A stretch of DNA of 64,000 bases, taken from Parietichytrium sp. I65-24A (lineage: Eukaryota > Sar > Bigyra > Thraustochytrida > Thraustochytriidae). Every line of letters starts with the position of its first letter. Position 1 is the stretch's first letter. The position numbers and the translations under genes were made by a program. The DNA is taken from positions 744,001 to 808,000 of the forward strand of contig BLSF01000003.1 of the NCBI GenBank assembly GCA_012862575.1. Direction: 5' to 3'. Below, one piece after another: positions 47,201 through 57,307 of the stretch. The notes below the pieces were generated by a model, which saw only the letters and a list, made by a program, of their open reading frames with translations, had not been told where the DNA came from and did not search any database.

Positions 47201-50048
47201 TGTTCCGCAGCTGGCGCGAGTTTGCGGGTGAAGCTGGATTTCCATTGTCCGAGTTTTCTCCGGAGGAAGATAGATCATTAGCAGAATCGACGTTGATCGT
47301 AGCACGCTCGCAAGCCAATAAAGGGGTCGGGCCACCTCGCTGCGTTGGCGCGGCCGCTCGATTGGAGGATTGCGTCGTCCTGATAGCCTTGCGCGGATTT
47401 ATTCTTGCGATTGCTTCGTGCTCGTGGACCTGTGCTTGCTGCTCCGCCTGGAGTTGCCTCTCTGCTTCGTTGGCTTGGTCAATCATGGCATCAATTTCCT
47501 GAAACCTCGCCCTGAGACTTTGCATTGCTGCGGTTTCGTTGCGCCCAAGAACATCCTCAACCTGTCGGACCAGCTCCTTGCGAGCTTCCAAGTTCTTTTC
47601 CTGCTCGGCAATTGTGAGATTCTTGTGCTGTAGCGCTGGAGGTTGTGGCGAGTACTCGGCACCTTGAGAATCCACCAGCGTGCGGGCCACAAGGTGAGGT
47701 GCAAGCTGCGTTCTTCCATCCAAAACATTACCATGTTGATCTCGAAGAAGTTCGCCGTAGTCTGTGGAGAAAAACTGTTCTGGAAACGACCCGCTGTAGA
47801 CAGTGCCATCCTCTGTCCCAATAAGAATGAGCCGGCCGCCGGCATCTGTCGCGACAATAGACGAAGAGCTCCCAGAAGGTGTAAACATTCCATCCAGGAT
47901 CGTAAGCGGGCCATACTGCGAAGGTACAAGGATTTTCTTCAGCAACTTGCCCGAGTATACGTCCCACACGCATATTTGGCCGTCGTGCCCGCCACTCAGG
48001 AAAAGGTTGTTGTCTGTTGGGTGCGCACGCAGCACGAAAGCTGGCTTTCGGTGAGCGCAAATGTTATGTAAAAGATGCCCTGTGAAGGAATTGAAGATCT
48101 TGATGCGCTGGTCAAAAAACTCAACCAGATCCTCGTACTCGGTCCTATCCCAGTGCTGTCGCCGCTTGACCGATTGCATCGTGATGACAAAGCTGTCGTC
48201 GCGGCTCCAACAACAATTATCGAGAGAAGGAAGCTTTAGCTTGTTCGCGCTTGCTCGGCGAGCAGCAGCCGCTCCGGCAGGTCCACCTGCAAATCCTGTT
48301 GTGGCGTTGTCTTGCTCATTTGCGATAGACAGCACCCGATGATGGGTCTGGGTGAAAAAGTCTGGCTCTGCCTCATCGTCCTGATCCCTGTACAGCCATC
48401 GCCATATACGAACCGTTCCATCTTTCGTAGATCCTGTCAGTAAACGGTCGCCTTTGTGGGACCAAAACAAGAGTGCGACAGAATCCAAGTGCCCTGAAAG
48501 AGTACACACAAGGCGAGCGGCGCCGTCGACGTATTCGCCGTTCACAAGGTCCGGCATCGTTGGAGCCTTCTTTGCGCCATCGCGAATCTTAAATTTTCTG
48601 GAGACTGCCCACACGCGGATGAGTCCATCGTCGCCAGCAGTTGCAATCATGCCGCCTTGGGGCCGAACAGACACGAAATTGATCTCCACAGAGCGGTCTC
48701 CAAAATTGCTAAGATGCGGGAGAACGATGGGAACCCGCGGGTTCAGAAATGCACTAGTAATGCCTGCTTCGGCAACCGCGTGTGCACTGACAACCACGTT
48801 TTCATCCCTCGGAACAGAGGTAGCACCTGGCTCCACCTCACGAACAGAAGAAGACGACGAGGAGGACGGCAGTGAGGTGGAGCTGCTACTCGCATGCTGC
48901 GACGCCGAGTTCGAATTGCGCGGACCCGTTCTGGAGCTTGATCCCATTAGCTCGTTAATTCGCTCTTCGTCCTCTTTGATGATCCTTTCCGAATCCCAGA
49001 TGCAGCACATTCCATCATCCCCAGCAGTAATAATCAGGTTTTCAGCGGGGTCAAATTCCACAATATTGACATTCTTGCGATGGGATCTTAAGACTGCGAT
49101 ATGGCGACCTGTCTTCATCTCCCAAAGGCGAACGGTCTCGTCCACCGAGCAAGAGACCATATACCGGCTTGTGCGGTCAATAGCCAGATCACAAATCATT
49201 TTTTCGTGTGCGCGATAAGTCATGCATAGCTCCCCTGTCCTCGCGTTCCATAGTTTGAGCAGGGCATCGTCTGACCCAGTGACAATCCATCTGCCTGTCC
49301 TGTCCACATTTACACAATACACAAAGGCTTTATGGCCATAGATCTTTTTCATCACCCGCAATCTCGCCGAAGCTAGCTCCCTCGTTGGACCTGCAAGCTT
49401 TTGCTCGATCCGCCGCCCCAGTTGCGAGCTACCGAGAAGGTCCAGCACGCTTGTGGAACGCCGTCTTCTCTCCACCAGAGCATCCCGAAGGAGTGTCTGC
49501 AGATCTTTAATCTCAGTTTCCATTTGCACGAGTCTCCGCCTGACTTCGGCTTTACGTCTTTCTACCATGGAGTTCCCCCCAGCATTCAGAGGAGAAGAGC
49601 TGTCCGCCGTCTTCTCCTCCACGTTCACAAAATTGGCAGCATTCAGCTTGCCCTGCTCCAGTCTCGCAAGTTCCTTTTTAAAAGCCCGTCTCTGGTCGAG
49701 CAAGGATATCAGCTGAAGCGCCAGGCTCCGATCTTGATCGCGGTCTCGCGGTTGTCTACGAAGCAAGCTGCCCTCTGTCCTACGATCGAGCTGTCTCTGA
49801 CTGCGGTTCGTCAGTAGCATGCGCTTAAGATGGTCCGGGGCAACCTCAGCAAACCTGCCCCTCATGTCCTGCACATCCGACTGCCGCACGCTGCCATCCC
49901 ACCTCGTCACGCGCCCTAGTATCCCGCCATTCTTGAGCTCCTCCTTCAGCACCGCGGCCGCCTTCACGCACGCCGACGACCGCTCCAAAAAGTCTGCGAT
50001 CAAAAAGTACAGCTCGCGCTCTCGCACACTTTCCTCGCCCCTGTCCAT
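44286..50048 (-). CDS. BRWD/PHIP-like WD40 and double-bromodomain protein
   Basis: The ATG at 50046-50048 gives 1920 residues. The N-terminus (LYFLIADFLERSSACVKAA) matches the helical start of BRWD/PHIP. A basic and coiled part follows, then WD40 repeats from about 235 to 790 (YGHKAFVYCVNVDRTGRW, SDDALLKLWNARTG). Acidic and basic linkers lead to a region with CUL4/BRWD-like beta segments, then two bromodomains at about 1390-1500 and 1575-1690. Each keeps the acetyl-lysine-binding Asn (VLFNEAS, VKFNQEHS). The tail has a Glu run near 1803-1825. Animal relatives bind methylated/acetylated chromatin and act as CUL4-DDB1 substrate receptors; the same role is inferred. It is the largest gene here and uninterrupted. 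Confidence 0.94.
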   Translation of the reverse strand: MDRGEESVRERELYFLIADFLERSSACVKAAAVLKEELKNGGILGRVTRWDGSVRQSDVQDMRGRFAEVAPDHLKRMLLTNRSQRQLDRRTEGSLLRRQPRDRDQDRSLALQLISLLDQRRAFKKELARLEQGKLNAANFVNVEEKTADSSSPLNAGGNSMVERRKAEVRRRLVQMETEIKDLQTLLRDALVERRRRSTSVLDLLGSSQLGRRIEQKLAGPTRELASARLRVMKKIYGHKAFVYCVNVDRTGRWIVTGSDDALLKLWNARTGELCMTYRAHEKMICDLAIDRTSRYMVSCSVDETVRLWEMKTGRHIAVLRSHRKNVNIVEFDPAENLIITAGDDGMCCIWDSERIIKEDEERINELMGSSSRTGPRNSNSASQHASSSSTSLPSSSSSSSVREVEPGATSVPRDENVVVSAHAVAEAGITSAFLNPRVPIVLPHLSNFGDRSVEINFVSVRPQGGMIATAGDDGLIRVWAVSRKFKIRDGAKKAPTMPDLVNGEYVDGAARLVCTLSGHLDSVALLFWSHKGDRLLTGSTKDGTVRIWRWLYRDQDDEAEPDFFTQTHHRVLSIANEQDNATTGFAGGPAGAAAARRASANKLKLPSLDNCCWSRDDSFVITMQSVKRRQHWDRTEYEDLVEFFDQRIKIFNSFTGHLLHNICAHRKPAFVLRAHPTDNNLFLSGGHDGQICVWDVYSGKLLKKILVPSQYGPLTILDGMFTPSGSSSSIVATDAGGRLILIGTEDGTVYSGSFPEQFFSTDYGELLRDQHGNVLDGRTQLAPHLVARTLVDSQGAEYSPQPPALQHKNLTIAEQEKNLEARKELVRQVEDVLGRNETAAMQSLRARFQEIDAMIDQANEAERQLQAEQQAQVHEHEAIARINPRKAIRTTQSSNRAAAPTQRGGPTPLLACERATINVDSANDLSSSGENSDNGNPASPANSRQLRNRSSRAGPQGQSRRQAARRAQRHIRRFQEFEESGGAISHLPALSSSEEEEDDEWQGVLHDDEGEVWGGDARRRGRSSNQAAAPTQAQQPVATRTSSRRASQRTNRSSTYVYTDDDGEEDEEEEEEDDDDMSLDSGDLAVSGKRNGKGRAKRDQQRRAASRRPARSNTGRAASSSSRPRASRQAARAAAEEAVVFKADYAWLRETKRATSDGAPYIPQQGDRIVYFPQGHRLYLMEHPTNISSPWQIRGWQRKWCAVLCEVKKVNYKFPTTSGKRASTVHEDLVDAECELAIIGVPTDALLCSSLPVPVSSPSEMWESPLEEARRAITSFKVTYRPHNGSEFLILEERFEDGMMQKFAPGNQIRVVYWDALRKAPEYYPAKISSVYETEGSGEWEGSPWECLQVSFETGEDGQVSPWEVRKSTSKDNPKLFTVNAELSPSACDELAHAIRAVIEEYRDRAVHFIEPVRIDLVPLYAQVVPLPMELDLILERLEQGYYRHIQALRADVDLIHSNCVLFNEASAPISKDSKVINKQLTSCIDQLAEQLSATSDATPKRASSGKGKARAKSTAHGYDDESDDQPEQASEDDDEFALERRRRGSRETQESLGLLSTRQSRTPRKVNLDDLVRGLEDTLKAMFKVDRFNLFDQPVDEEQVPFYRDYIEHPMDLGTMRTKLGNAEYGLRDRESNVSRDTAIHILQSFQNDLLLIPNNAVKFNQEHSQPYKSALDIKRVADKQLVKVAQEVIGLNEWKVPPLDEIGTEEEDDSEESSSEPVHQVRSRGRPTPSKTSSSRPQRNRAAVNYAEAGVFDDPEPIRPSRSGRAVRTAQQPQPNRRSSNSSRGAAPSAAASANGKRRRQAKKMEEDDDEDEDDEEEEEEEEEEEAPRSRSKSKAKPKARQSARSTKRVKYQDSEDEENAYAMEDSDGGETYVPGPPAAEQGPRCQYRKDLHLTVSQSHPFHEFQTLPQSLNTTAI

Positions 50049-50933
50049 CCTGACTAACTCGCTGACCCTCCGCCGCCCCTCACAAGCGCATCCTACGCCT
50101 TCTGCGCCACCAGTCCCCGCCGCCCTGTACCCGCGTACGCCACCTGGGAGAAGGAAGAAGGAAGGAAGGAAGGAAGGAAGGAGAGGATCCCAGTCGCCGC
50201 GAGATGGAGGAGGAGAACCGAAAGAACACGTTCGGGTCTCGTCTTTTGGGTCTTTTGGGTGCGGGTTCTGCGCGCACGGAGAGCGAACGCGCGGCTCTTT
50301 CCGAGAATGGCGCTCGTACGCTGGCTCACTTTCCGCGAGGTGCGCAGGGTGTAACGTGGAGGGAAAAAAAGGGTACTCGAGTATGCCAGACCAAAATAAT
50401 AGATAGAACCTGAGTTGTTATAAGAAACTGTTCAAAAAAAAAAGAGAAAAAGAAAAAGAAAAGTGGAAAGAAAAAGAAAAAGAATCAAAAATGCCTGAGA
50501 ATCTTTTTCTTCCTCCTGCTTTTCAAAACACAACCTAACCGAAAGCACCGAACCCTAACTGAATTTTTGCGAAGCCAAGGCTACCTCCTGCTACCTCCCT
50601 CTTATGATCTCTCTAGCTAGAAAGAGCGTCGTCGTACGGCATTTCTCAATGAATGAATGCTCTGTGTTGTTATAGTTATTGCTAAGTTGCAATAGTGTTA
50701 CTATTTTGGCGAATGCCACTAATGCCACAGAGCGAAGGCGTTGAAGGCGTTGCCAAAAAGAGCACAACTTGAAGCGGATTTTGGGGTGGCCCAGTGCCAT
50801 CCATGGTTGTTTCGCTGCTTCAGATGGTGAACACACTTCGAGTTGAAAAGTGCTTTCCAAGTGAGGTGAGGCATCGGTCGCCTGGGTGAAGTTGGACCTG
50901 CGAGCGCTCTCAGAGCCTTGCCGCGGCTCGGAG
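50049..50933. other. Divergent intergenic region, BRWD / GH18
   Basis: GGAAGGAAGG run at 50150-50185, an A/G-rich run near 50435-50485, otherwise no gene or motif. The GTG-initiated extension of the GH18 frame begins at 50886. Confidence 0.6.
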
Positions 50934-51980
50934 ATGGGATTGGTGCACTCGGGGCGCCGGGAGATGAGGGCGGGGAAGCAGTTTTCCCGTTGCGCGATAT
51001 TTGGGTTGGCGCTGGTGTTGCTGGGATGGGGCGGAAGATCAGCCGCGGGCGAGGCTCTGGAGGCGGCTCCAGTGGTGTTTGGATACCTTCCGGAATGGAG
51101 GTATGCGATCCTTGACGAAGAGAAAAGAATGCAGGGAATGTGCGAGGTGCTGACTCACCTTGCACTGTTCTCGCTCGAGGTGGACGAACAAGCCGAGATC
51201 GTGGCTCTCGACCGTTTCCCGTCCATGAAAAGGCTACACAGCCTGCTGAACGTCTGTAAAGATACCAAGATAGTAGTGTGCTTTGGTGGGAATTCAAGGT
51301 CGAATGGGTTCGCAAAAGTCACAGCAGATAGCAGCAAGCGAGTCAAATTTGCCAAGACGCTGTCCAATTTTGTGGCAAAGTACCGCTTGGGCGGAGTGGA
51401 TTGGAATTGGGAATATCCACAGTCACGCGAGCAGTGGGAAGGATTGCACAGCTTGATGATAGTATACGATGCCGTCAAGCCTAAAGGGACAATTCAAACA
51501 ATGGCATACTACCCGGATTCACGACAAGAAAAGGTACTAAAACATTTCAGGTTTGACCACGTCGTAGACTTCATGCATGCCATGGCATACGATCAGCCTC
51601 GTCAGCACTCTACCTTTAAATTTGCAGAAACTGTTATTGCCAACGCCAAGTCTGCAAAACTTCCACTCAAGCAAGTGACGCTTGGGTTGCCTTTCTACGC
51701 CCGCCACATTGTAGAAGCAGAATGGATGTCGTATCACGATGTTGTTCTGTCCATGACTGAAGATGAACGGGTGTTCGTAAAAGATCAGTTCAAAGGGTGG
51801 GCTTTCAACGGCCCAGAAACAATTGCTCGTAAAGTCCGCCTGGCACTTGATAGCGGCTTGGGAGGTGTCATGATCTGGGAATCAGGGCAAGACACTCCGG
51901 AGAACACTTTACATGGCGCTATAGCAAGTGCGATCAAGGGCACCAATTCGCCTGGCACAAGCGAAAAGGAAGAGCTTTAA
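50934..51980 (+). CDS. Glycoside hydrolase family 18 (chitinase-like) protein
   Basis: This 348-residue protein starts at the first ATG (a second ATG at 50964 is equally plausible). A signal peptide (CAIFGLALVLLGWGGRSAAG) lies at about 18-40. The TIM-barrel strands of GH18 follow: VVFGYLPEW, TKIVVCFGG and the catalytic strand GGVDWNWEYP with E160 as acid. The usual DxxDxDxE reads GxxDxNxE: the first Asp is Gly and the third is Asn158. The later strands HAMAYD, LGLPFYAR and GGVMIWESGQD match the family. It is close in size to di-N-acetylchitobiase or secreted single-domain GH18 proteins, with no chitin-binding module. The Glu acid remains, but the Asp-to-Asn change may slow the enzyme. Confidence 0.88.
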   Translation: MGLVHSGRREMRAGKQFSRCAIFGLALVLLGWGGRSAAGEALEAAPVVFGYLPEWRYAILDEEKRMQGMCEVLTHLALFSLEVDEQAEIVALDRFPSMKRLHSLLNVCKDTKIVVCFGGNSRSNGFAKVTADSSKRVKFAKTLSNFVAKYRLGGVDWNWEYPQSREQWEGLHSLMIVYDAVKPKGTIQTMAYYPDSRQEKVLKHFRFDHVVDFMHAMAYDQPRQHSTFKFAETVIANAKSAKLPLKQVTLGLPFYARHIVEAEWMSYHDVVLSMTEDERVFVKDQFKGWAFNGPETIARKVRLALDSGLGGVMIWESGQDTPENTLHGAIASAIKGTNSPGTSEKEEL

Positions 51981-52302
51981 GTAGTTCACACCCGCCCCGA
52001 AGCTGTCCTTGAAATGCAGAGGCCAACCTGCAGCTGCACTCTCCCGATCTCCACGCAAAGGATCAGGGTTGAAACGGAGCCGAATCGATGGTGGAATAGA
52101 TAGACAGGTAGAAAATAATCATGATATAAAATGAATGTTTGGTTATGTTCCGTGGAGTCTAGAAAAAAGCTCTTGGCCAACTTTTTTGTTCGAACTGTAT
52201 GTATAGGTAACGACGAAGAACCACAAGTAGCTCATTCACAACCACTCGTAGCTCTCGAAGCCAGCGACGAGAAAGTGTACACATGTTTTCCTTGCTCAGC
52301 AT
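51981..52302. other. Convergent 3' flanks
   Basis: About 320 bp between stop codons; nothing recognisable. Confidence 0.6.
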
Positions 52303-53406
52303 TTAAAAAGGGCGAGCCATCGGTGGGCCCATTGGCTCACGCTTGATCAGTTGCGGTGGTGGCATGTCTTGGCCGGGAGAGTCTAGTTCGTCAATACCAT
52401 CCAAGTCACCATCTTCATCTTTCAATTCCGAGTCCGAGCCAGAGTCGTCCTTGTTGCTGTTTCCAAAGATTTTGTACAAGTTTGCAAGGTTGCGATCCAT
52501 TTCTTCTTTGGACATACCTGGGTTGTCCTCTTGGATGGATTCGATCACACCTTCTAAAATTGTGGCCTTGTCTCGTTGGTCCGGAGCCAAGTTTAGCAAG
52601 TTTGCAAGCTCCTCAAAAAGATCATTTTCAAGACTTCTGCGCTCCTTCTCACGAGCAGACTTGCGCAGCCTACGCTGCACCAACCGCTGTTGCTTCCTTG
52701 CTTCGCGCTCTTCTGGTGTGAGCTTCTGCCTGCGAGGGCGCGGTTTGACCTTGATGGGGACACCGTCGGGGCCGATCTCCGTTGGCGCATCAGCCTTGTT
52801 TTTGGGTGGCCTGCCACGTCGCGGCTTGGGAGCTTCTGTGCTCGCCTTGGCCGCATCGGTCACCTTCTGCTCGTGCTCAGGGCTGTGAGAGATCACAGAC
52901 GAAGTCGAGCCAAGCTGCAGGCCCATATGCATCGGGGCAACGGGGTCCAAGTGCTGTCTAGTTTGCGGAGCGTGGGCATGATCGCTGTGAGCAATTGGGT
53001 GTTGCATCATATGCATACCTCCCATGGAATGCTGTGGAGCGCCCATGTGTGGCACACCTCTCATGGCTTGCTGGCCGTGATACGACGGAGGCATGCCGCC
53101 CATGCCGCCCATTCCTCCCATTTGCGGAGGCATCATCGGCTGTTGCTGCTGCTGTTGCTGCTGCATCATCGATGGCTGCTGCGGATGATGCATGCCGTAG
53201 CTGTAATCCTGATACGCGGGCTGCTGAGGATGCCCAGGATGTTGCTGTTCGATCATGTGGAACTCGGACTCTCCTGCAACCTCGTCCAGGATGTTGAGGA
53301 AGTCATCTCCGCTGGCAGGCGGCCCTGCAAAACCATGCTCCTCCTGATAAGGCTGAAAGAAATCCCCGTCGTTGAGCGTGAGCTCTCCAAACGAGTCGGA
53401 AAACAT
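52303..53406 (-). CDS. AT-hook and bHLH-like transcription factor
   Basis: The ATG at 53404-53406 gives 367 residues; upstream the frame opens only at GTG. The first 55 residues are acidic and aromatic (FGELTLNDGDFFQPY), like an activation domain. A Gln/Met/His/Pro-rich region follows with a run of eight Gln. An AT-hook core RRGRPPK lies at 196-202. A basic segment then leads into LRKSAREKERRSLENDLFEE with DKATILEGVIESIQ, which fits a basic helix-loop-helix with a short loop (about 244-292). The tail is acidic and Ser/Asp-rich. bHLH factors dimerise on E-box DNA. A bZIP is less likely because no leucine heptads follow the basic region. Confidence 0.82.
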   Translation of the reverse strand: MFSDSFGELTLNDGDFFQPYQEEHGFAGPPASGDDFLNILDEVAGESEFHMIEQQHPGHPQQPAYQDYSYGMHHPQQPSMMQQQQQQQQPMMPPQMGGMGGMGGMPPSYHGQQAMRGVPHMGAPQHSMGGMHMMQHPIAHSDHAHAPQTRQHLDPVAPMHMGLQLGSTSSVISHSPEHEQKVTDAAKASTEAPKPRRGRPPKNKADAPTEIGPDGVPIKVKPRPRRQKLTPEEREARKQQRLVQRRLRKSAREKERRSLENDLFEELANLLNLAPDQRDKATILEGVIESIQEDNPGMSKEEMDRNLANLYKIFGNSNKDDSGSDSELKDEDGDLDGIDELDSPGQDMPPPQLIKREPMGPPMARPF

Positions 53407-56236
53407 CGTGCCCGACCTGCCTTCACTGCAGCAAGCTAATCCCCCCGCGCTCCTGTGCTGTTCCTGGCCCGACGAATACCGCTCAAGACGCTGTCTCAAG
53501 CCCGGCGCAAAGGATACTTTCAAGCTCTCTGCCCCGAGTTGCACCTCCGCGTCAGATCGAGTTGACTGGGCGAGCTCGACAATTCCAACAACAAATCAGA
53601 GCGACAGTTGGCGTAGTGTTGCTGCACGTGCACGTGCTCCTCCGCTGATCCGCTCGAACTGCTTGCAGCTTGGTGCTCGGTCACCAATTCAGTTTCGCAC
53701 CGAACTTGCACCTTCCCTCCTACGGCCCGGGTGCTCCCTGTCAGGAAAGCTGGGTAAGCAGAGTAAGCAGAGTAAGCTGGGCGTGGGAAGCGTGGGAGAG
53801 TAGAGATGGGCAAAGGGGGCGGAAGAGGGATGCGACTAACATAAGGCATCTCCTGCAGCACATCACACATTGACCTTTGTCGGGCACTTGATCACAATCA
53901 ATCACTCACTCAATCAATCAATCAATCAGAACCAAAAAGTCTCTTACCTATAGAAGAAGGAGGAGGAGGAGGAGAAGACGGACTCCAACGTCGCATGAAT
54001 TGACGTGTGAATGGTCTTTAACTGCTGTGATTTGCTTCTTTTCGTCTAAAATTGTTTGATTTTGGTTTTCTCACTGTCAAAAAAAATCGAACCAAAAAAG
54101 GCCAATTCTCACACACAGTCAGTACTCTAGTACCGTGTGGGACTTGCGTACAATAGTCTTAGTAGGCGTGTGCACATGATTGGACTGGATGATGAGAGAG
54201 AAAAGATAGTTCGTGTGCACGTAGTAATATACTAACTAAAGAGTATAGTAGCCCCCTATACCCAGATTACTATCCTTCGTAGCGACGAGCGTATAAGTCT
54301 AGTCGAAACTTCTCCACAGAGTTTTTCTAGTAGTTTGTTATTTGATAGTAATACCTCGATAAGTATTTATAAGGCTATAGAACCACATAATAATACTAGT
54401 AGTTGAGGAAGTGGCACGCGTCTCAAAATTGTCCTATTATGGCTTAGAAAGGGTGTGCACTAATAAAGAAGCTTCGTGAGCTCGTGAATGTTCACTTGTC
54501 CGGTGAGGGCGATTAACAAACACTGGCATCATGATTGAAACAAAATGAAAAGACGATTTGACCAAACTGCTTCTCACGCGTAATTTTGGACCCCAACTGC
54601 ATGTCATCATTTTCGTGCTGAGAAGGGGACAGCACCGGTCATCATCACCCGAGTTTATTGGAATCCACCTCCGCAAAACCATGAACAAAGCAACACAGCC
54701 ACCAGTTCGGTTGGTGCTTTCGAAGAAGAGCACCAAGCACTTCAATCTGTCCCCCTCCGATTCTCTTGGCAGCGCAAGGCTGAAATAAGGACAAACTGGG
54801 TTTGAGATGCAACCGGAGAATTCGTATACTTCGCGCCTCCAGTGTCACATGCAAATAATATTTATTATCCCTTTTATTCGAACAAATCCTTCAAATGAAC
54901 AACTAAACAAAAGTTTCACGCAAGCTGTCACCGGGCGGGCCGGCAGTCGGGAATCTGAGAGACACAGGAAGATGCGTATTGACGACTTTGCCGCAGCGTG
55001 AATGGAGTATAATCGTGGGAATTATATTTGACCATTGCTACCTGGGCGGCTATGGCGCGGTGCAACGGAGCACCTTTTTACCACCCGGCTCAAACAAGGC
55101 GAAGAACTATTCACAAGCCGACACTACCATAACCCACCTTTTCTTCCTTTTCTGAGCATTCAAGATACAAATTCGTTCGAAGGCGAGTCGGCGTTTTGCA
55201 AGAGCTCGATACTTTGAGCCCGTCTTTTCATAGAGCACATACTAGTACAACAGCTTGCGTTCATCTTCTCTGATTCTTCAATTCACAATATCAGCACTGT
55301 ACACCTCTGCATGACTCATTTGTTCTGAACGGCCATGCGTAAACTCAGTAGCTGTGAGTAAACTTTCTCCGTGAGGCACGTTGCTGAGTCCAAATTCGAG
55401 TCTGAGTACTGAGTCGACTCGACCCTCAACGGCATTGTTCAAATACTACTCTATCCGTAAAAGTCGACCAATGTGCTGTTTTTTTGTGATGTTGTGTCCT
55501 TAACCCGTGTGACCCGTGAGCCCCGCCAGATATTCCATGCAAAATATTTGTTTTTCCAATTCACTCTACAATGTCTCTCTCCTCCATGACCTGGACGGGA
55601 AGAAGCTACTTTTCCGTAAGCCTTGCTGAATAGAGCAACAATTTCGCGAATCCCGCCTCAGTACCGGGGCATAGTGTTGACGTTAAACTTTCAAGGAACT
55701 TGAACACAGACGTGAAAAGCACCTTTGCCCATGAGAAGGTAGGCTGACATTCACACAATCACACCCTTGAGAGCTGGCCGGCCCCTGGACTCCGAGATAA
55801 TGCCGGTACCGGATCTGGGGTAGCACTACTAGTATTTCATTAATTCCGAAAAAGAGTAAAACAAAACAGCCGTGATGACATCGCAGTCAGTCCGTTCCAC
55901 CAGTATGTGGGCATGGAGAAATACCCGAAGTTGAAACCGGTAGATGGGATTCCTGCAAATTAAAAGGCTTTCTTCTTTGTTACAGCCTCTAACTCTACAG
56001 AAAATTGCAACGGAGCACCCATGTTCGTACTTAACTCTACAGAAAATTGCACCGGAGCACCCATGTTTGTACTTTCCAAGTGAGTCTGCGATCGGGCCAC
56101 ATTGAGTGAAACGCGTGCAGAGCAATTTAGAAGCGCCCATCGGCCAAGCCACGCGGCGGAAGGTGCGGCCTCTCTATGAAAGGCGAGAAACCCGTGGCAC
56201 TTCAGGGGAGCGGTCAGTGGTGGCAGCATTTGGGCA
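53407..56236. other. 2.8 kb intergenic region, no gene seen
   Basis: It contains a CAAT/TCAA-rich stretch near 53890-53930, a GGAGGAGGAGG run near 53962, GTACT words at 54120-54135 and 55400, AT-rich sequence at 54200-54420 and the 42-bp duplication at 55991-56074. A minus-strand open frame at 55829-56152 spans the duplication but looks like chance. Confidence 0.6.
55991..56074. repeat. Two-copy 42-bp tandem repeat
   Basis: Copies 55991-56032 and 56033-56074 begin AACTCTACAGAAAATTGCA and end ATGTTYGTACTT, with only a few differences. The end of the second copy is 162 bp upstream of the multi-pass membrane gene. Confidence 0.92.
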
Positions 56237-57307
56237 ATGGCGAACTGTACGCAGTCTTGCAACGACGGTTTGATTTGTAAAAGCGGCATTTGCGTTTGCG
56301 AGTCCTGGGCCTGGACTGGCAAAACAGACTTGCTCAACTATGATGGCTACGAATGCGAGCTGAGCACCGTCGCGGAGCGAATCATATTTTCCATCGCACT
56401 CGTTGGAGTTTTGAGATCTTTGCACAAATACACCAAGGCAATCCCGCACCAACAAAAGCTGTTTAAGAAAGCGCGACAGAAAGGTTTGAAGAGAGGTGTC
56501 AATATTTCTGCGTATAGCTACGTGCCTTTCCGAATCCTTTTCGGGAGCCTCACGGCTTTCCCCGGGTTGCTCTACTTGACAATCTCCAAGACTTTCCACA
56601 TGGAAAGTCGTCAGATAGGAGTTCACTTCCTTCCCACTCTATCTTTTGCAATGCAGCCGATAATATTTGTTACAACAACCATTCTGGAACTCTATTCGTT
56701 TGACGCTGTCGCGAAGAGTTCGGGGCTCGCGCAAGATACCATCCTCAAATTGAAGCGCATTCTCCTACTGGGTTACTCAACTTGCAACTTCCTTTACGCT
56801 TTGATCACAGCCGCAGTATCCTTTGCCGGTTTCTTTGAAGGCGATGTCGCCCCATCGGAGTCTTTTATGGGTCTCGGAATTGTTGCTCGGAACTGTGCAT
56901 TCATATGTTGGCTTGTCGCCAACTTGTCCATCAACACTTTTGTAGAACGCGAAACTCAAAAAATTGTGCAGGCAATGTCTGCGTCGCCAGACAGTGCCAG
57001 CACGGCAAAAGCCAGAAAGTTGGTTGCTTTTCTCGCGAAGGCAGCAAGGCAAAAGACGAAATCGTGTTTCGTAGCTATCATTCTGTACATTTTGTTTTCG
57101 TTCAAGATGTTTTGGCATTTGCAAAGCCTCGCAATAGGGATATCGATCGTCCTCTCAGCCTACAGCAATGCTATTCCCGTAAACCATTTCATGCCGATGT
57201 CTGGAAGCGCAAAGACGGCTGCGTCACCGACTGTCGCACCGAGTGTAACGGAGTCAGCTTCAGTCGGCTCCACCGTCAACTCCACTGTCACCAGCTCCAC
57301 CAAATGA
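56237..57307 (+). CDS. Multi-pass membrane protein with Cys-rich N-terminus, function unknown
   Basis: The 356-residue frame opens with an ATG and a Cys-rich segment (CTQSCNDGLICKSGICVCES) resembling an EGF or knottin fragment. Six or seven hydrophobic helices follow, at about 47-65, 95-115, 132-157, 175-200, 212-236 and a double stretch 280-312. The tail is Ser/Thr/Val-rich with NST and NSTV sequons. The Cys-rich part outside followed by seven helices would be receptor-like, but no GPCR family motif is visible. There is no signal peptide before the Cys-rich part, so an upstream exon may be missed and the true N-terminus may lie further left. Confidence 0.65.
   Translation: MANCTQSCNDGLICKSGICVCESWAWTGKTDLLNYDGYECELSTVAERIIFSIALVGVLRSLHKYTKAIPHQQKLFKKARQKGLKRGVNISAYSYVPFRILFGSLTAFPGLLYLTISKTFHMESRQIGVHFLPTLSFAMQPIIFVTTTILELYSFDAVAKSSGLAQDTILKLKRILLLGYSTCNFLYALITAAVSFAGFFEGDVAPSESFMGLGIVARNCAFICWLVANLSINTFVERETQKIVQAMSASPDSASTAKARKLVAFLAKAARQKTKSCFVAIILYILFSFKMFWHLQSLAIGISIVLSAYSNAIPVNHFMPMSGSAKTAASPTVAPSVTESASVGSTVNSTVTSSTK

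Noticed and set aside
44286-50048. Many plus-strand frames within the BRWD gene, up to 254 codons
   Set aside because: Antisense shadows of a long GC-rich coding region; none shows a domain.
50886-50933. Upstream extension of the GH18 frame
   Set aside because: Begins at GTG. The same reasoning (GTG or TTG only) led me to use the first ATG for the WD40, glycosyltransferase, GARP, both myosins, FAD monooxygenase and bHLH genes.
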